A DNA stretch of 64,000 bases from Castellaniella sp. S9 (GTDB lineage Bacteria; Pseudomonadota; Gammaproteobacteria; Burkholderiales; Burkholderiaceae_B), in the NCBI RefSeq assembly GCF_027257175.1, contig NZ_JAPFGD010000005.1, positions 124,001 through 188,000 on the forward strand. Direction: 5' to 3'. Below the pieces are notes generated by a model that saw nothing but the letters and a program-made list of their open reading frames with translations, did not search any database and was not told the origin of the DNA. The position numbers and the translations under genes were made by a program. Numbering within the stretch: position 1 is the stretch's first letter; each line of letters starts with the position of its first letter. This document shows, piece after piece, positions 27,682-39,086 of the stretch.

Positions 27682-28596
27682 TTATGGATAAGCGATCCAG
27701 CGCACGCTGGATTGCCCTTGTTCGTCGCGATGCAGCAATGCCCGCAAGGCGACTATGGTAGCACCGACCCGCGCTTCGCCGGCCACCCGGAACCACTGGC
27801 TGCGCACCACCACCCGCTGGCCGCCGTCCGCGCCGCTGCGCCGCAGCCGGTTGATGAAATCCCCGCGGTTGGTAAACCATAGTCCGCGGTCCCGCTCGCG
27901 CAGCAGCGCGCGGGCAGCCGCCAGATCCACCCCCTCGATCGCCATGGCGAGCACCTCGGGCGAGCTGGTGTTGACATTGATCTGCGAGGCATCGGGCAAG
28001 ACCGTCAGATAAGGCTGCAGCACGCGGACATGCTCGGGCGTGAAGCCCTCCAGGGCGGCCAGGTCCTCCACCGCGCGCAGCGCCAGCGCCAGCGGCGGCC
28101 GATCCTCGGCGGCCTGGCTCTGGGCCACCCGCTGGGCCACCGTGGCCGCCAGCGCCGGTTCCAGCCGCAGCCACTGCAGCAATTGTTCCAGCCCATGCAA
28201 GGCCTGCGGGTCGATGCGGCCTTTGTGCGACAGGCTGGTCAGGTTGAACTTGCCCTGTTCGTCTTCGATCTGCCCGGACAGCAGGATGCGGCCCGGATCC
28301 TCGGCCGGACCCACGGGCAGGTCGATCACGGGATGCGACCAGAGGCCGTCGAGCCGCGTGGTTGCGCTGCGTTCCGCATCCATGCGCAGCACCACGCGCG
28401 ACCAGTCCAACGCGCCGCGCAGGGCCCAGGCGGCCTGCGCGCGGTCGCGTTGCATGGTCAGTTCAGCCGCCAGCACGCCCTGGCGCTCGATCAAGGCGGT
28501 CGCCATCGCGGCGGCGGCGATGACGACCAGCAGCGCGGCGACGATCGCCACGCCGCGCTGCGACCCGGGGACCGAAGACACGCGCCGCCGCCTCAT
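27682..28596 (-). CDS. gspK: GspK, T2SS minor pseudopilin (tip)
   Basis: 304 residues, the largest pseudopilin, as expected for GspK, which caps the pseudopilus with GspI and GspJ. Prepilin leader ends SQRG before VAIVAALLVVIAA; as usual for GspK there is no Glu at +5. The periplasmic insert domain includes EDEQGKFNLTSL and INVNTSSPEVLAMAI, both family signatures. ATG overlaps the gspJ stop (ATGA). Confidence 0.93.
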   Translation of the reverse strand: MRRRRVSSVPGSQRGVAIVAALLVVIAAAAMATALIERQGVLAAELTMQRDRAQAAWALRGALDWSRVVLRMDAERSATTRLDGLWSHPVIDLPVGPAEDPGRILLSGQIEDEQGKFNLTSLSHKGRIDPQALHGLEQLLQWLRLEPALAATVAQRVAQSQAAEDRPPLALALRAVEDLAALEGFTPEHVRVLQPYLTVLPDASQINVNTSSPEVLAMAIEGVDLAAARALLRERDRGLWFTNRGDFINRLRRSGADGGQRVVVRSQWFRVAGEARVGATIVALRALLHRDEQGQSSVRWIAYP

Positions 28597-29225
28597 CCCA
28601 GCACCACGACCTTGCGGTAAGGCATGACCTCGTCCGCGCCCTGGCGACGAATGGTGATCTCGACCCCGGTATAGGCGTCGGCCGTGGAAGGAATGCCCTG
28701 CGTCTGGCCGGCCGCCACCCAGCCCAGGCCGGGGCGCCAGAACCGGACCGTCCAATCGGCCACACGCTCGACCACCGGCACCGGCGCCCGCGCCTCGGCC
28801 GGCGCGACCGCGAAGCCGGCCGGGCCCGCGGCGCGGTACAGCACACCGTCCTTCAGATACCAATGCAAGGCCTGCCAGCGTCCCTCGCCCGCCGCGCGCA
28901 GGATCCGCAGACCCGTATCCGGCGACCAGGCGATGCCCGGCAATGCCAGCCCGGGATGGTCCTGCGCGCTGGAGGCCAGGCCGGCGGGCGGCGGCGCGGC
29001 GGGCGGCAGCACATCGGCGCCCGCATGCAGCAGCACGTCGCGCTCCAGCTGCGAGAGCGCATGGACGATGGACAGGGTGTCCTGGGCCCGGGCGTCCAGG
29101 CGTTCGCCGCCCTGCTGCATGGCGTCCAGGCCGCGCCACGAGATCAGACTGAGCAAGGCCAGCAGCGTCAAGGCCACCAGCACTTCGATCAGGGTGAAGC
29201 CCTGCGGGCGGTGCGGGCGGCTCAT
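28593..29225 (-). CDS. gspJ: GspJ, T2SS minor pseudopilin
   Basis: 210 residues. Class III leader MSRPHRPQG before FTLIEVLVALTLLALLSL with Glu at +5, the signal for the prepilin peptidase. GspJ forms the tip complex with GspI and GspK. The body contains LSQLERDVLLHAGADVLPP, which fits the GspJ pattern after the helix. ATG overlaps the gspI stop by four bases. Confidence 0.93.
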   Translation of the reverse strand: MSRPHRPQGFTLIEVLVALTLLALLSLISWRGLDAMQQGGERLDARAQDTLSIVHALSQLERDVLLHAGADVLPPAAPPPAGLASSAQDHPGLALPGIAWSPDTGLRILRAAGEGRWQALHWYLKDGVLYRAAGPAGFAVAPAEARAPVPVVERVADWTVRFWRPGLGWVAAGQTQGIPSTADAYTGVEITIRRQGADEVMPYRKVVVLG

Positions 29226-29593
29226 TGCAGGCTGGAGGCCAGCCCGTCGATCCGGGCCAGCACAGGGCCGTTCGCCATGCGCACGCTGACGCTGACCCGG
29301 CGAAAGCGCAAATTCGGCGTGGCTTGCACCCACTGCTCGCACAACAGGGGCATGCCCCCCTGGGGGCACGGCTGGCTGTGGCGGCCCACGGACGGAAAAG
29401 CGCCCTGCAGCCGCATCTCGGCCAGCAGATTGCCGGCGGCCTGCAAGGCCAGGCTGCGTTCCTGCAGGTTGCGCACACCGTTGGTACCGATCCCCAAAGC
29501 GCGGATCGATGCCGCCAAGGCGACGGCGACGATGGCCAGGGCCACCAGGACCTCGACCAGGGTGAAGCCGCCGGCCCGCCGCCGGGCGCTCAT
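29222..29593 (-). CDS. gspI: GspI, T2SS minor pseudopilin
   Basis: 123 residues, the usual GspI length. Leader MSARRRAGG before FTLVEVLVALAIVAVALAA with Glu at +5. GspI nucleates the pseudopilus tip. Conserved features: alternating small residues in the helix, QERSLALQAAGNLLAEMRL after it. ATG overlaps the gspH stop by four bases, part of an unbroken chain of ATGA junctions from gspH to gspK. Confidence 0.93.
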   Translation of the reverse strand: MSARRRAGGFTLVEVLVALAIVAVALAASIRALGIGTNGVRNLQERSLALQAAGNLLAEMRLQGAFPSVGRHSQPCPQGGMPLLCEQWVQATPNLRFRRVSVSVRMANGPVLARIDGLASSLQ

Positions 29594-30123
29594 GGCCGCA
29601 CCACGAAATGGCCGTCGTCCAGGCGGGCGATGCGTGCCCCGTACGCCCCTGAGCGCAGCTCGACCTGAAAGGGCGCATGAACCCATTCGGTATCGAACAC
29701 AAGGTCCGTGCCTGAGGGAATGTGCACCTCGATGGCCGCCCCGTCCGGCCAATCGCGCCGCCGCAAGGCCGTGTTCGCCTGGGACAAGGGCGGCTGTTGC
29801 GCCCGCGCGCGCGCCGCCAGGCGCGGCGACAGGACCAGGGAGCCGGGCAGGCGCGCAAAGCCATAGCCTTGCGCATCGTACGTCCAGACAATGGGCTGGC
29901 CGCCCGCGCGCGCCTCGACCTGGGCCAGGGCGAACAAGCGCGCCAGGCGCTGTGCCTCGTGTCGCAGCGCGCGCTCGCCCTCATGGCCGAAGGCCGCCAC
30001 ACTGGCCAGGCCGGTGGCGATCCCGATGATCAGCAACACCACCATCATTTCGAGCAGGCTGAAGCCTGCCTGGGTCCCAGGGCCTGTCGACGCCCTAGTC
30101 CCCCCAGGAGCCGACGTCCGCAT
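29590..30123 (-). CDS. gspH: GspH, T2SS minor pseudopilin
   Basis: 177 residues. Helix motif G-FSLLEMMVVLLIIGIATG with Glu at +5. With the start at 30123 the leader is about 20 residues, longer than usual, and the gene overlaps the 3' end of gspG by 29 bases; GAGGG lies just upstream of this ATG. No in-frame ATG lies between 30123 and the helix. Cleavage should still occur at the conserved Gly-Phe. Confidence 0.9.
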   Translation of the reverse strand: MRTSAPGGTRASTGPGTQAGFSLLEMMVVLLIIGIATGLASVAAFGHEGERALRHEAQRLARLFALAQVEARAGGQPIVWTYDAQGYGFARLPGSLVLSPRLAARARAQQPPLSQANTALRRRDWPDGAAIEVHIPSGTDLVFDTEWVHAPFQVELRSGAYGARIARLDDGHFVVRP

Positions 30124-30538
30124 CGAAGCCCTCGCCCCCGGCTTGCCGATCGGCCCCCAGGGAAAACACATCGATCTCGCCATGCACGCCCGGATTCAGG
30201 TATTGATAGGGGGTGCCCCAGGGATCATTGGGCAGCCGGTCCATATAGCGCGTGCCCTGGCCTTGCGCGTCGCCCAGCAGCGCGGCGAGGCCTTGCTCGC
30301 TGGAGGGATAGCGTCCATGGTCCAGCCGATAGAGCTTGAGCGCCTGCATGATCGCGCCGATGTCCTGCCGCGCCGCGATCACGCGGGCCTGGTCGGGGCG
30401 ATCCATGACGTTGGGCACGATCAGGGCGGCCAGGACGCCCATGATGACCACGACCACCATGATCTCGATCAGTGAAAAACCCCGTTGCAAGCGGGCGTAA
30501 CGGTGTCGGCGCAGGACACGGGAGCGAGTCTGGGTCAT
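30095..30538 (-). CDS. gspG: GspG, T2SS major pseudopilin
   Basis: 147 residues. Leader ending LQRG before FSLIEIMVVVVIMGVLAALIVPNVM, with Glu at +5, then the GspG calcium-loop region: YPSSEQGLAALL, LPNDPWGTPYQYLNPG and a C-terminal SLGADRQAGGEG. It polymerises into the pseudopilus driven by GspE/GspF. Start at 30538 chosen to give a plausible leader; an ATG at 30580 in frame would add 14 residues. First gene of the leftward gsp run and divergent from gspC, with 69 bases between starts. Confidence 0.95.
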   Translation of the reverse strand: MTQTRSRVLRRHRYARLQRGFSLIEIMVVVVIMGVLAALIVPNVMDRPDQARVIAARQDIGAIMQALKLYRLDHGRYPSSEQGLAALLGDAQGQGTRYMDRLPNDPWGTPYQYLNPGVHGEIDVFSLGADRQAGGEGFDADVGSWGD

Positions 30539-30607
30539 GGCGTGATACTTGAAGTCACGGGCATTCGATGGAAAAATCATGTTACTTGTGGCGAAGGAGG
30601 AAGGTCA

Positions 30608-31087
30608 ATGCGCGCTCCGTTCCAACAGGCCGCGCCCTGGTTCGTGCAGCGCGGCCCCGGCATCCTGCAGGCGGCCTCGGCCCTGGCGCTGGCGGCCGGC
30701 ATCGGCCTGTGGGGCGCCCTGCTGCTGGCGCCGCGCCCGGCGCCGGTGCCGCCGGCGCTGGCCGCGGCCGACACGCAGGGCCATGGCGTGGATTCCGTCA
30801 TCGGCTGGTTCGGCGGCGGCAGTGCACGCCTGCGGCTGACCATCGTGGGCCTGATCGCCTCGGGCCGGGACGGCGCCGCCCTGCTGTCCATCAACGGCGC
30901 GCCGCCGCGCGCCTATCACGTCGGCCAGACGCTGGTCCCGGGCGTGATCCTGTCCGATGTGCTGCCCGGCGCGATCACGATCGAGCAGGACGGCCTGGCC
31001 GAAGACATCGCCATGCCCCGGCAACACGCCCCCATTGAAGGATTCGTGCCGGCGGACGCCGGCACGACAAGGCCTCATTCGAACTAG
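30608..31087 (+). CDS. gspC: GspC-like T2SS inner-membrane protein, short form without PDZ domain
   Basis: 159 residues, well below the 270-300 of GspC proteins that carry a PDZ or coiled-coil domain. Short cytoplasmic N-terminus, one membrane helix (ILQAASALALAAGIGLWGALLL), a Pro/Ala linker and a homology-region domain (LRLTIVGLIASGRDGAALLSINGAP ... LVPGVILSDVLPGAITIEQDG), which contacts the N0 domain of the secretin. An excellent GGAGG site precedes the ATG. Divergent from gspG; convergent with gltA. Domain content resembles the compact HxcP-type connector. Confidence 0.85.
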   Translation: MRAPFQQAAPWFVQRGPGILQAASALALAAGIGLWGALLLAPRPAPVPPALAAADTQGHGVDSVIGWFGGGSARLRLTIVGLIASGRDGAALLSINGAPPRAYHVGQTLVPGVILSDVLPGAITIEQDGLAEDIAMPRQHAPIEGFVPADAGTTRPHSN

Positions 31088-31118
31088 CCGCGCGGCGACC
31101 CGGTCGAATGCGCCCGGA

Positions 31119-31142
31119 CGCCCGCGGCCTGGGTCGCGGGCG
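31119..31142. terminator. Hairpin between convergent gspC and gltA
   Basis: CGCCCGCG (31119-31126) and CGCGGGCG (31135-31142) form an 8-bp stem with an 8-base loop in the 65-base gap between the two stop codons. No T-tract on either side, so activity as a bidirectional terminator is only suggested by position. Confidence 0.35.
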
Positions 31143-31152
31143 GACCCGCGGA

Positions 31153-32448
31153 TCAGGGCACGTTGCGCAGCGGCGCGCCGGAATAGAGTTGGCGCGGGCG
31201 GCCGATCTTGTAGTCGGGATCCGACAGCATCTCGTTCCATTGGGCAATCCAGCCCACCGTGCGGGCCAGGGCGAAGATCGCCGTGAACAGCGAGGTCGGG
31301 ATACCGACTGCACGTTGCACGATACCCGAATAGAAGTCGACGTTCGGGTAGAGCTTGCGCTCGACGAAGTACGGATCCTCGAGCGCGATGCGCTCGACCT
31401 CCATGGCCAGCTTGAACAGCGGGTCGTTATGCAGCCCCAGCGCGTCGAGCACCTCGCGGCAGGTTTCCTGCATCATCTTGGCGCGCGGGTCGTAGTTCTT
31501 GTAGACGCGGTGGCCAAAGCCCATCAGGCGCACGCCCGAGTTCTTGTCCTTGACCTGCTCCATGAACTCGCCGACCTTGGCCACGCCGCCCTGGGCCTGG
31601 ATGTTTTCCAGCATGTTCAGGCAGGCCTCGTTCGCGCCGCCGTGGGCGGGCCCCCACAGGCACGCCACGCCGGCCGCAATGGCCGCGAACGGGTTCGTGC
31701 CCGAAGAACCGCACAGGCGCACCGTCGAGGTCGAGGCGTTTTGCTCGTGGTCGGCGTGCAGGATGAAGATGCGGTCCAGCGCGCGCTCGACCACCTCGTT
31801 GACGTGGTAATCGTCGCAAGGCGTAGCGAACATCATGCGCAGGAAATTGCCCGTGTACGACAGATCGTTCTTGGGATAGATGAAGGGCTGGCCCAGGGAA
31901 TGCTTGTAGGCCATCGCCACCAGCGTGGGCATCTTGGCGATGAGCCGGATGGCCGAAACCTCGCGATGACGCGGATTGGTGATGTCCGTCGAGTCGTGGT
32001 AGAAGGCCGACAGCGCGCCCACCAGGCCGGTCAGCACCGCCATCGGATGGGCGTCGCGCCGGAAGCCCTGCAGGAAGGTGTGCATCTGCTCGTGCACCAG
32101 CGTGTGATGCGTCACCAGGTCGTCGAAATCGGCCTTCTGGCGGGCATCGGGCAGCTCGCCGTTGAGCACCAGGTAGCAGATCGTCAGGAAGTCGCACTTT
32201 TGCGCGAGCTGGTCGATGGGATAGCCGCGATACAGCAGCTGGCCCTTGTCGCCGTCGATGTAGGTGATCGCCGATTCGCACGCGGCCGTCGACAGGAAGC
32301 CCGGGTCGTACGTGAACATCCCGGTCTGGCCGTACAGTTTGCGGATATCGACCACGTTCGGGCCCACAGTACCCTCGTAGACGGGGAATTCGACGGACGG
32401 GCTGCCGTCCGAGAACGATAGCGTGGCTTTTTTATCGGATAACTGCAT
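31153..32448 (-). CDS. gltA: Citrate synthase (type II)
   Basis: 431 residues, matching hexameric type II citrate synthases of Gram-negatives. Condenses oxaloacetate and acetyl-CoA as the entry to the TCA cycle. Seen: N-terminal beta domain ([20 protein letters not shown]), [11 protein letters not shown], catalytic region [30 protein letters not shown] and [20 protein letters not shown] precedes the ATG. It is the last gene of the run sdhCDAB-sdhE-gltA, 12 bases after the sdhE stop. Confidence 0.97.
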   Translation of the reverse strand: MQLSDKKATLSFSDGSPSVEFPVYEGTVGPNVVDIRKLYGQTGMFTYDPGFLSTAACESAITYIDGDKGQLLYRGYPIDQLAQKCDFLTICYLVLNGELPDARQKADFDDLVTHHTLVHEQMHTFLQGFRRDAHPMAVLTGLVGALSAFYHDSTDITNPRHREVSAIRLIAKMPTLVAMAYKHSLGQPFIYPKNDLSYTGNFLRMMFATPCDDYHVNEVVERALDRIFILHADHEQNASTSTVRLCGSSGTNPFAAIAAGVACLWGPAHGGANEACLNMLENIQAQGGVAKVGEFMEQVKDKNSGVRLMGFGHRVYKNYDPRAKMMQETCREVLDALGLHNDPLFKLAMEVERIALEDPYFVERKLYPNVDFYSGIVQRAVGIPTSLFTAIFALARTVGWIAQWNEMLSDPDYKIGRPRQLYSGAPLRNVP

Positions 32449-32460
32449 GTCGGGTCTTCC

Positions 32461-32730
32461 TTAAAGTGATATCGCTTTCATTTGCTCGACCAGCCGGCGG
32501 ATGTCGGGGTCGTCGTAATCCCCCGACAGATCGGCGCGGCCCAGCAGCACATCGAGCAGTTCGTTGTCGCCCATTTCAAAAAGGTGCGTCAGCGCCTGGA
32601 CGTCCCGCGCGGCCAGCGTGGACTCGTGAGCGTCCAGGAAACGCGTGATGATCAAGTCGTTCTCGAGCAGGCCGCGACGTGCACGCCAACGCAGGCGCGC
32701 ACGATCGAGGTCCGAGAGTCCGCTGGGCAT
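32461..32730 (-). CDS. sdhE: SdhE/YgfY, FAD assembly factor for succinate dehydrogenase
   Basis: 89 residues. SdhE promotes covalent flavinylation of SdhA. The family RGxxE motif is present in RRGLLENDLIITRF, and the helical pattern LTHLFEMGDNELLDVLLGR follows. Located directly after sdhB (nine-base gap) and before gltA, the standard place for this factor in betaproteobacteria. Confidence 0.93.
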   Translation of the reverse strand: MPSGLSDLDRARLRWRARRGLLENDLIITRFLDAHESTLAARDVQALTHLFEMGDNELLDVLLGRADLSGDYDDPDIRRLVEQMKAISL

Positions 32731-32739
32731 CTCGTATGC

Positions 32740-33456
32740 CTAAATCGTGCGACGCACGAGCATTTCCTTGATCTTGCCGATCGCCGCCGAGGGGTTCAGC
32801 CCCTTGGGACACACATCCGTGCAGTTCATGATGGTGTGGCAGCGGAACAGCCGATAAGGATCCTCGAGGTCGTCCAGGCGTTCGCCGGTCGCCTCGTCGC
32901 GGGAGTCGGCAATGAAGCGATACGCCTGCAGCAGCCCGGCGGGGCCGACGAACTTGTCGGGATTCCACCAGAATGAGGGACAGGCCGTCGAGCAGCAGGC
33001 GCACAGGATGCACTCGTACAGGCCGTTGAGTTCCTCGCGTTCCTCGGGGCTTTGCAGGCGCTCTTTCTCGGGCGGCGGCGTGTCGTTGATCAGATACGGC
33101 TTGACCGAATGGTATTGGTCGAAGAAGAACGTCATGTCGACGATCAGGTCGCGCACCACCGGCAGGCCGGGCAGCGGCTTGAGCACGATGGGTTCCTTGA
33201 GCGTCAGCAGGTTCGTCGTGCAGGCCAGGCCGTTCTTGCCGTTGATGTTCATGGCGTCGGAGCCGCACACGCCCTCGCGGCACGAGCGGCGCAGCGCCAG
33301 GCTGTCGTCGACCTCGTTCTTGATGCGCAGGATCGCATCCAGCAGCATCTTGTCGGTGGGCTGCAGCTCGACCTCGAGCTTTTGCATATAGGGGCGCTCG
33401 TCCTTGTCAGGGTCGTAGCGGTAGATCTCGAACTTGACGATGCGTTTTTGGCTCAT
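32740..33456 (-). CDS. sdhB: Succinate dehydrogenase iron-sulfur subunit
   Basis: 238 residues. Carries electrons from SdhA flavin to quinone through three clusters. All cysteine motifs are intact: [11 protein letters not shown]...C for the 2Fe-2S centre, [12 protein letters not shown] for the 4Fe-4S centre and [11 protein letters not shown] for the 3Fe-4S centre. AGGAACC precedes the ATG. Between sdhA and sdhE on the same strand. Confidence 0.97.
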   Translation of the reverse strand: MSQKRIVKFEIYRYDPDKDERPYMQKLEVELQPTDKMLLDAILRIKNEVDDSLALRRSCREGVCGSDAMNINGKNGLACTTNLLTLKEPIVLKPLPGLPVVRDLIVDMTFFFDQYHSVKPYLINDTPPPEKERLQSPEEREELNGLYECILCACCSTACPSFWWNPDKFVGPAGLLQAYRFIADSRDEATGERLDDLEDPYRLFRCHTIMNCTDVCPKGLNPSAAIGKIKEMLVRRTI

Positions 33457-33469
33457 TTCGGGTTCCTGC

Positions 33470-35245
<1,776 letters not shown>

Positions 35246-35247
35246 GG

Positions 35248-35631
35248 TTATAGACTCCAGAGAATTTGAGCAAAGAAAACCACCGCGGCCACCAGCCACA
35301 TGATGGTCAGCACCTGCAGGAACAGGCGCAATCCGTCGTTACGGGCGTAGTCCATCCAGATGTCGCGCACGCCCACCCAGGCATGCCAGGCGAGCGACAG
35401 GAAGGCGACCGTCGCCAGGAGCTGGCCCAGCGGCAGGGCCCCGACGGTGAACGAGAAGAAGGCGCGCCAGGACTCGAAATCCAGGCTGGGGACGAAAACC
35501 GCGTACAACACCAGGGCCAGGGTGTAGACCGCCATGATGACGGCGGTCGCGCGTTGGACGATGAAATCGCGCGTGCCATAGTGGGCGCCGACGACCAGGC
35601 GCCGGCGGCCGATGCGTTCTTGGTGGGCCAT
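35248..35631 (-). CDS. sdhD: Succinate dehydrogenase membrane anchor subunit
   Basis: 127 residues with three membrane helices. Anchors SdhAB and helps bind haem b and ubiquinone. Signature: GAHYGTRDFIVQRATAVIMAVY and SLAWHAWVGVRDIWMDY, where the first His of the latter segment is the expected haem ligand and the Asp-Tyr pair contributes to the quinone site. ATG shares its A with the sdhC stop (TAATG). Confidence 0.93.
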   Translation of the reverse strand: MAHQERIGRRRLVVGAHYGTRDFIVQRATAVIMAVYTLALVLYAVFVPSLDFESWRAFFSFTVGALPLGQLLATVAFLSLAWHAWVGVRDIWMDYARNDGLRLFLQVLTIMWLVAAVVFFAQILWSL

Positions 35632-36044
35632 TACCAGACTCCAAACAGTTTCAAACCGAACACGACCGTCAGCCCGAGGCCGACGCCCAGCACCAGGGCG
35701 CCCGAGCGCTGGGAGGGCTCGCGGGCGTTGCCGTAGTGCAGGTCCAGCGCCAGGTAGCGGATGCCCGCGCAGAAGTGGTGGAAATAACCCCACATCAGGA
35801 CCAGGAGGATGATCTTACAGAAGGGATTGGCGACCCATTCCTGCATCGCGGCGAAAGTCGCCGGCGATTGGACGCTTTGCGCGAACAGCGGCACCAGCAC
35901 GATGGGCAGCGCGAGAAACAGCAGGGCGCCGCTGATGCGGTGGAGGATGGACGACTTGGCGGCCGGGGGCTGGCGGTAGCTCAGCAGGTCGGTCAAGCCG
36001 AGGTTCCGGAACTGCGGACGCGGCTTTGTGGCGGGTTCAGACAT
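35631..36044 (-). CDS. sdhC: Succinate dehydrogenase cytochrome b556 subunit
   Basis: 137 residues, three membrane helices. Recognised by SSILHRISGALLFLALP (quinone-site Ser and Arg) and HHFCAGIRYLALDLHYG, which includes the haem-ligand His. First gene of the sdh operon; the GntR-type regulator gene lies 72 bases upstream on the same strand, so co-transcription with it is possible. No copy of the GntR operator is seen in this short gap. Confidence 0.94.
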   Translation of the reverse strand: MSEPATKPRPQFRNLGLTDLLSYRQPPAAKSSILHRISGALLFLALPIVLVPLFAQSVQSPATFAAMQEWVANPFCKIILLVLMWGYFHHFCAGIRYLALDLHYGNAREPSQRSGALVLGVGLGLTVVFGLKLFGVW

Positions 36045-36116
36045 GATGGCCTCTTTTATTTAAACAAATGTCGTGGATGCTCATCCTCGTGACAGGCATT
36101 TTCGCCGATCCGGGAT

Positions 36117-36884
36117 TCAATTCAAACTGTTCCGGTAATGATAGCGCTCGGTCACGTAGTGGCCCCGGCGCAGCTCCATGGGCCGGTCGCCGAAGGTGTA
36201 GGACACGCGCTCGACCTGCAGCAGCGGGCTGCCGGGATCGACCTTCAGCCAGCCGGCCTGCGCGTCGCTGGCGACGACGGCGCGCAGCTTTTCCTCGGCG
36301 CGCACCATACTGACCCCGAATTCCGTTTCGAACAGGGCATAGACCGGACCGCGATAGCGCGTCAGGGACTCCATGGTCAGGCCCTTGAAGGGGGCGCCCG
36401 GCAGCCAGATGTCATCGAGGATGGTGGGCATGTCGTCGAAGGACAGCACGCGCCGCATGTTGACCACCACGTCGCCCGCGCGCAGGTCCAGGGCCTGGGC
36501 CACGTCGGCGGGCGCCTTGGTGCGGCGGCAGTCGAGGATCTGGCTGGAGGACACCGCCTGGCGGCCGTCGTCGGGCGCCAGGCGCAGGAAGCGATAGCGG
36601 ACCTTGGCCTCGTTGTGGGTCGCCACGAAGGTGCCCTTGCCCTGGCGGCGAATCAGGAGGTTGTCGGCCGCGAGCTCGTCAATGGCCTTGCGCACCGTGC
36701 CCTGGCTGACCTGGAAGCGCGCCGCCAATTCGAATTCGCTGGGGATGGCCTCGCCGGGCTTCCATTCCCCCCGGTCCAGCCCCTGGAGGATCAGTCCCTT
36801 GATCTGCTGGTACAGCGGGCTGAAGGCAGCGCTATTGGCGCGGCCCAGCTCGTGGACGCGATCGGTCGGGGAGGAATCTGACAT
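36117..36884 (-). CDS. GntR-family (HutC/UTRA) regulator of the adjacent TCA genes
   Basis: 255 residues. Winged helix at about 20-90 (LYQQIKGLILQG ... IPSEFELAARFQVSQGTVRKAIDELAADNLLIRRQGKGTFV) and a UTRA effector domain at about 105-250. UTRA domains bind small organic ligands. The gene lies between, and divergent from, mdh-prpBCD on one side, and upstream of sdhCDAB-sdhE-gltA on the other. The 21-bp motif in its own promoter region recurs upstream of acnB, making it the obvious regulator of both. The effector is unknown. Confidence 0.9.
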   Translation of the reverse strand: MSDSSPTDRVHELGRANSAAFSPLYQQIKGLILQGLDRGEWKPGEAIPSEFELAARFQVSQGTVRKAIDELAADNLLIRRQGKGTFVATHNEAKVRYRFLRLAPDDGRQAVSSSQILDCRRTKAPADVAQALDLRAGDVVVNMRRVLSFDDMPTILDDIWLPGAPFKGLTMESLTRYRGPVYALFETEFGVSMVRAEEKLRAVVASDAQAGWLKVDPGSPLLQVERVSYTFGDRPMELRRGHYVTERYHYRNSLN

Positions 36885-36974
36885 GGGTTCGGGAGGGGCC
36901 CGCGGGGCGGTCGTGCTACAAAATAAAACTTTCGCATTTTCGCATGGCGGACGCCAGATGTCTAATACTCTTGT

Positions 36975-36995
36975 GTCTTATATAAGATATAAGAG
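36975..36995. promoter_or_regulatory. Predicted GntR operator in the gntR-mdh intergenic region
   Basis: Contains the perfect 12-bp palindrome TCTTATATAAGA (36976-36987) followed by TATAAGAG, giving a 21-bp site. The same site, inverted and identical at 20 of 21 positions, occurs at 42155-42175 before acnB. It ends two bases upstream of the mdh -35 element and covers the -10 of the predicted gntR promoter. Confidence 0.75.
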
Positions 36996-37006
36996 TCTTG
37001 ACGCAA
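36977..37006 (-). promoter_or_regulatory. Predicted gntR promoter
   Basis: On the minus strand, TTGCGT (37006-37001) is followed after 18 bases by TATAAG (36982-36977). The -10 lies inside the palindromic operator, so binding should block it, implying autorepression. Confidence 0.45.
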
Positions 37007-37026
37007 GAACTGGAATAAACTACTCT
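36998..37026 (+). promoter_or_regulatory. Predicted mdh promoter
   Basis: TTGACG (36998-37003), 17-base spacer, TACTCT (37021-37026). The -10 is weak (3 of 6) and the operator sits just upstream of the -35, the layout expected if the regulator activates this promoter. Confidence 0.45.
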
Positions 37027-37079
37027 TTTCCGCGTTTCCGGATCCCCCGTTTCCGCCATTCATCCTCTCGGAGATTTTT

Positions 37080-38069
<990 letters not shown>

Positions 38070-38140
38070 ACCGCCCCCCCGGCGCGCCGGCCGGACAGCG
38101 CACCCGGGCTCGGACGCCGGCATCCGCACAGGAGATCCAC

Positions 38141-39040
38141 ATGACCCGACCCGCTTCCCCCGGCGCGCTCTTTCGCCAGGCCCTCAAGGACGAATCGCCC
38201 CTGCAGATCATCGGCGCCATCAACGCCAACCACGCCCTGCTCGCGCAGCGCGCGGGCTATCGCACGATCTACCTCTCGGGCGGCGGCGTGGCTGCCGGCT
38301 CGCTGGGCATGCCCGACCTGGGCATCAATACGCTCGACGATGTGCTGATCGACGTGCGCCGCATCACCGACGTCTGCGATCTGCCGCTGCTGGTGGACAT
38401 CGACACCGGATTCGGGCCGTCGGCCTTCAACATCGCCCGCACCGTCAAGTCCCTCATCAAGTTCGGCGCCGCCGGCTGCCACATCGAGGACCAGGTGGGC
38501 GCCAAGCGCTGCGGGCACCGCCCCGGCAAGGAAATCGTCGGCACCGATGAAATGGCCGACCGCGTCAAGGCGGCCGTGGATGCCCGCACCGACAGCGATT
38601 TCTACATCATCGCCCGCACCGACGCGATCGCGGTCGACGGCGTGGACGCGGCGCTCGAACGCGCGCACGCCTGCGTGGAGGCGGGCGCCGACGCGATCTT
38701 TGCCGAGGCGTCCTACGACCTGGACACCTACCGGACATTCTCCGCCAGCCTGAAGGTCCCCGTCCTGGCCAACATCACCGAGTTCGGCCAGACGCCGCTG
38801 TTCACGGTCGAGGAGCTGGCCGGCGCGGGCGTAGGCATGGTGTTGTATCCGCTGTCGGCCTTCCGCGCCATGAACAAGGCGGCCGAGGCCGTCTACGAGG
38901 CGATTCGCCGCGACGGCCACCAGCACAATGTGGTCGATCTGATGCAGACCCGCGAGGAACTCTACGACCGGATCGGCTACCACCGCTACGAAGCGCAGCT
39001 CGACGCCCTGTTCCGGCAGGGCAAGCACAAGGCGTCCTGA
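38141..39040 (+). CDS. prpB: 2-methylisocitrate lyase
   Basis: 299 residues. Cleaves 2-methylisocitrate to pyruvate and succinate, the last step of the methylcitrate cycle for propionate. Catalytic KRCGH is present ([13 protein letters not shown]), with [17 protein letters not shown] near the N-terminus and the Mg-binding DIDTGFGPS. Start at 38141 has AGGAGAT upstream; a longer open frame from 37868 is a shadow of mdh. Followed by prpC after 46 bases. Confidence 0.96.
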   Translation: MTRPASPGALFRQALKDESPLQIIGAINANHALLAQRAGYRTIYLSGGGVAAGSLGMPDLGINTLDDVLIDVRRITDVCDLPLLVDIDTGFGPSAFNIARTVKSLIKFGAAGCHIEDQVGAKRCGHRPGKEIVGTDEMADRVKAAVDARTDSDFYIIARTDAIAVDGVDAALERAHACVEAGADAIFAEASYDLDTYRTFSASLKVPVLANITEFGQTPLFTVEELAGAGVGMVLYPLSAFRAMNKAAEAVYEAIRRDGHQHNVVDLMQTREELYDRIGYHRYEAQLDALFRQGKHKAS

Positions 39041-39086
39041 CCGGGATACGCCCGCGACCCGAAACCCTCATCCAAGGAGACCCCCG

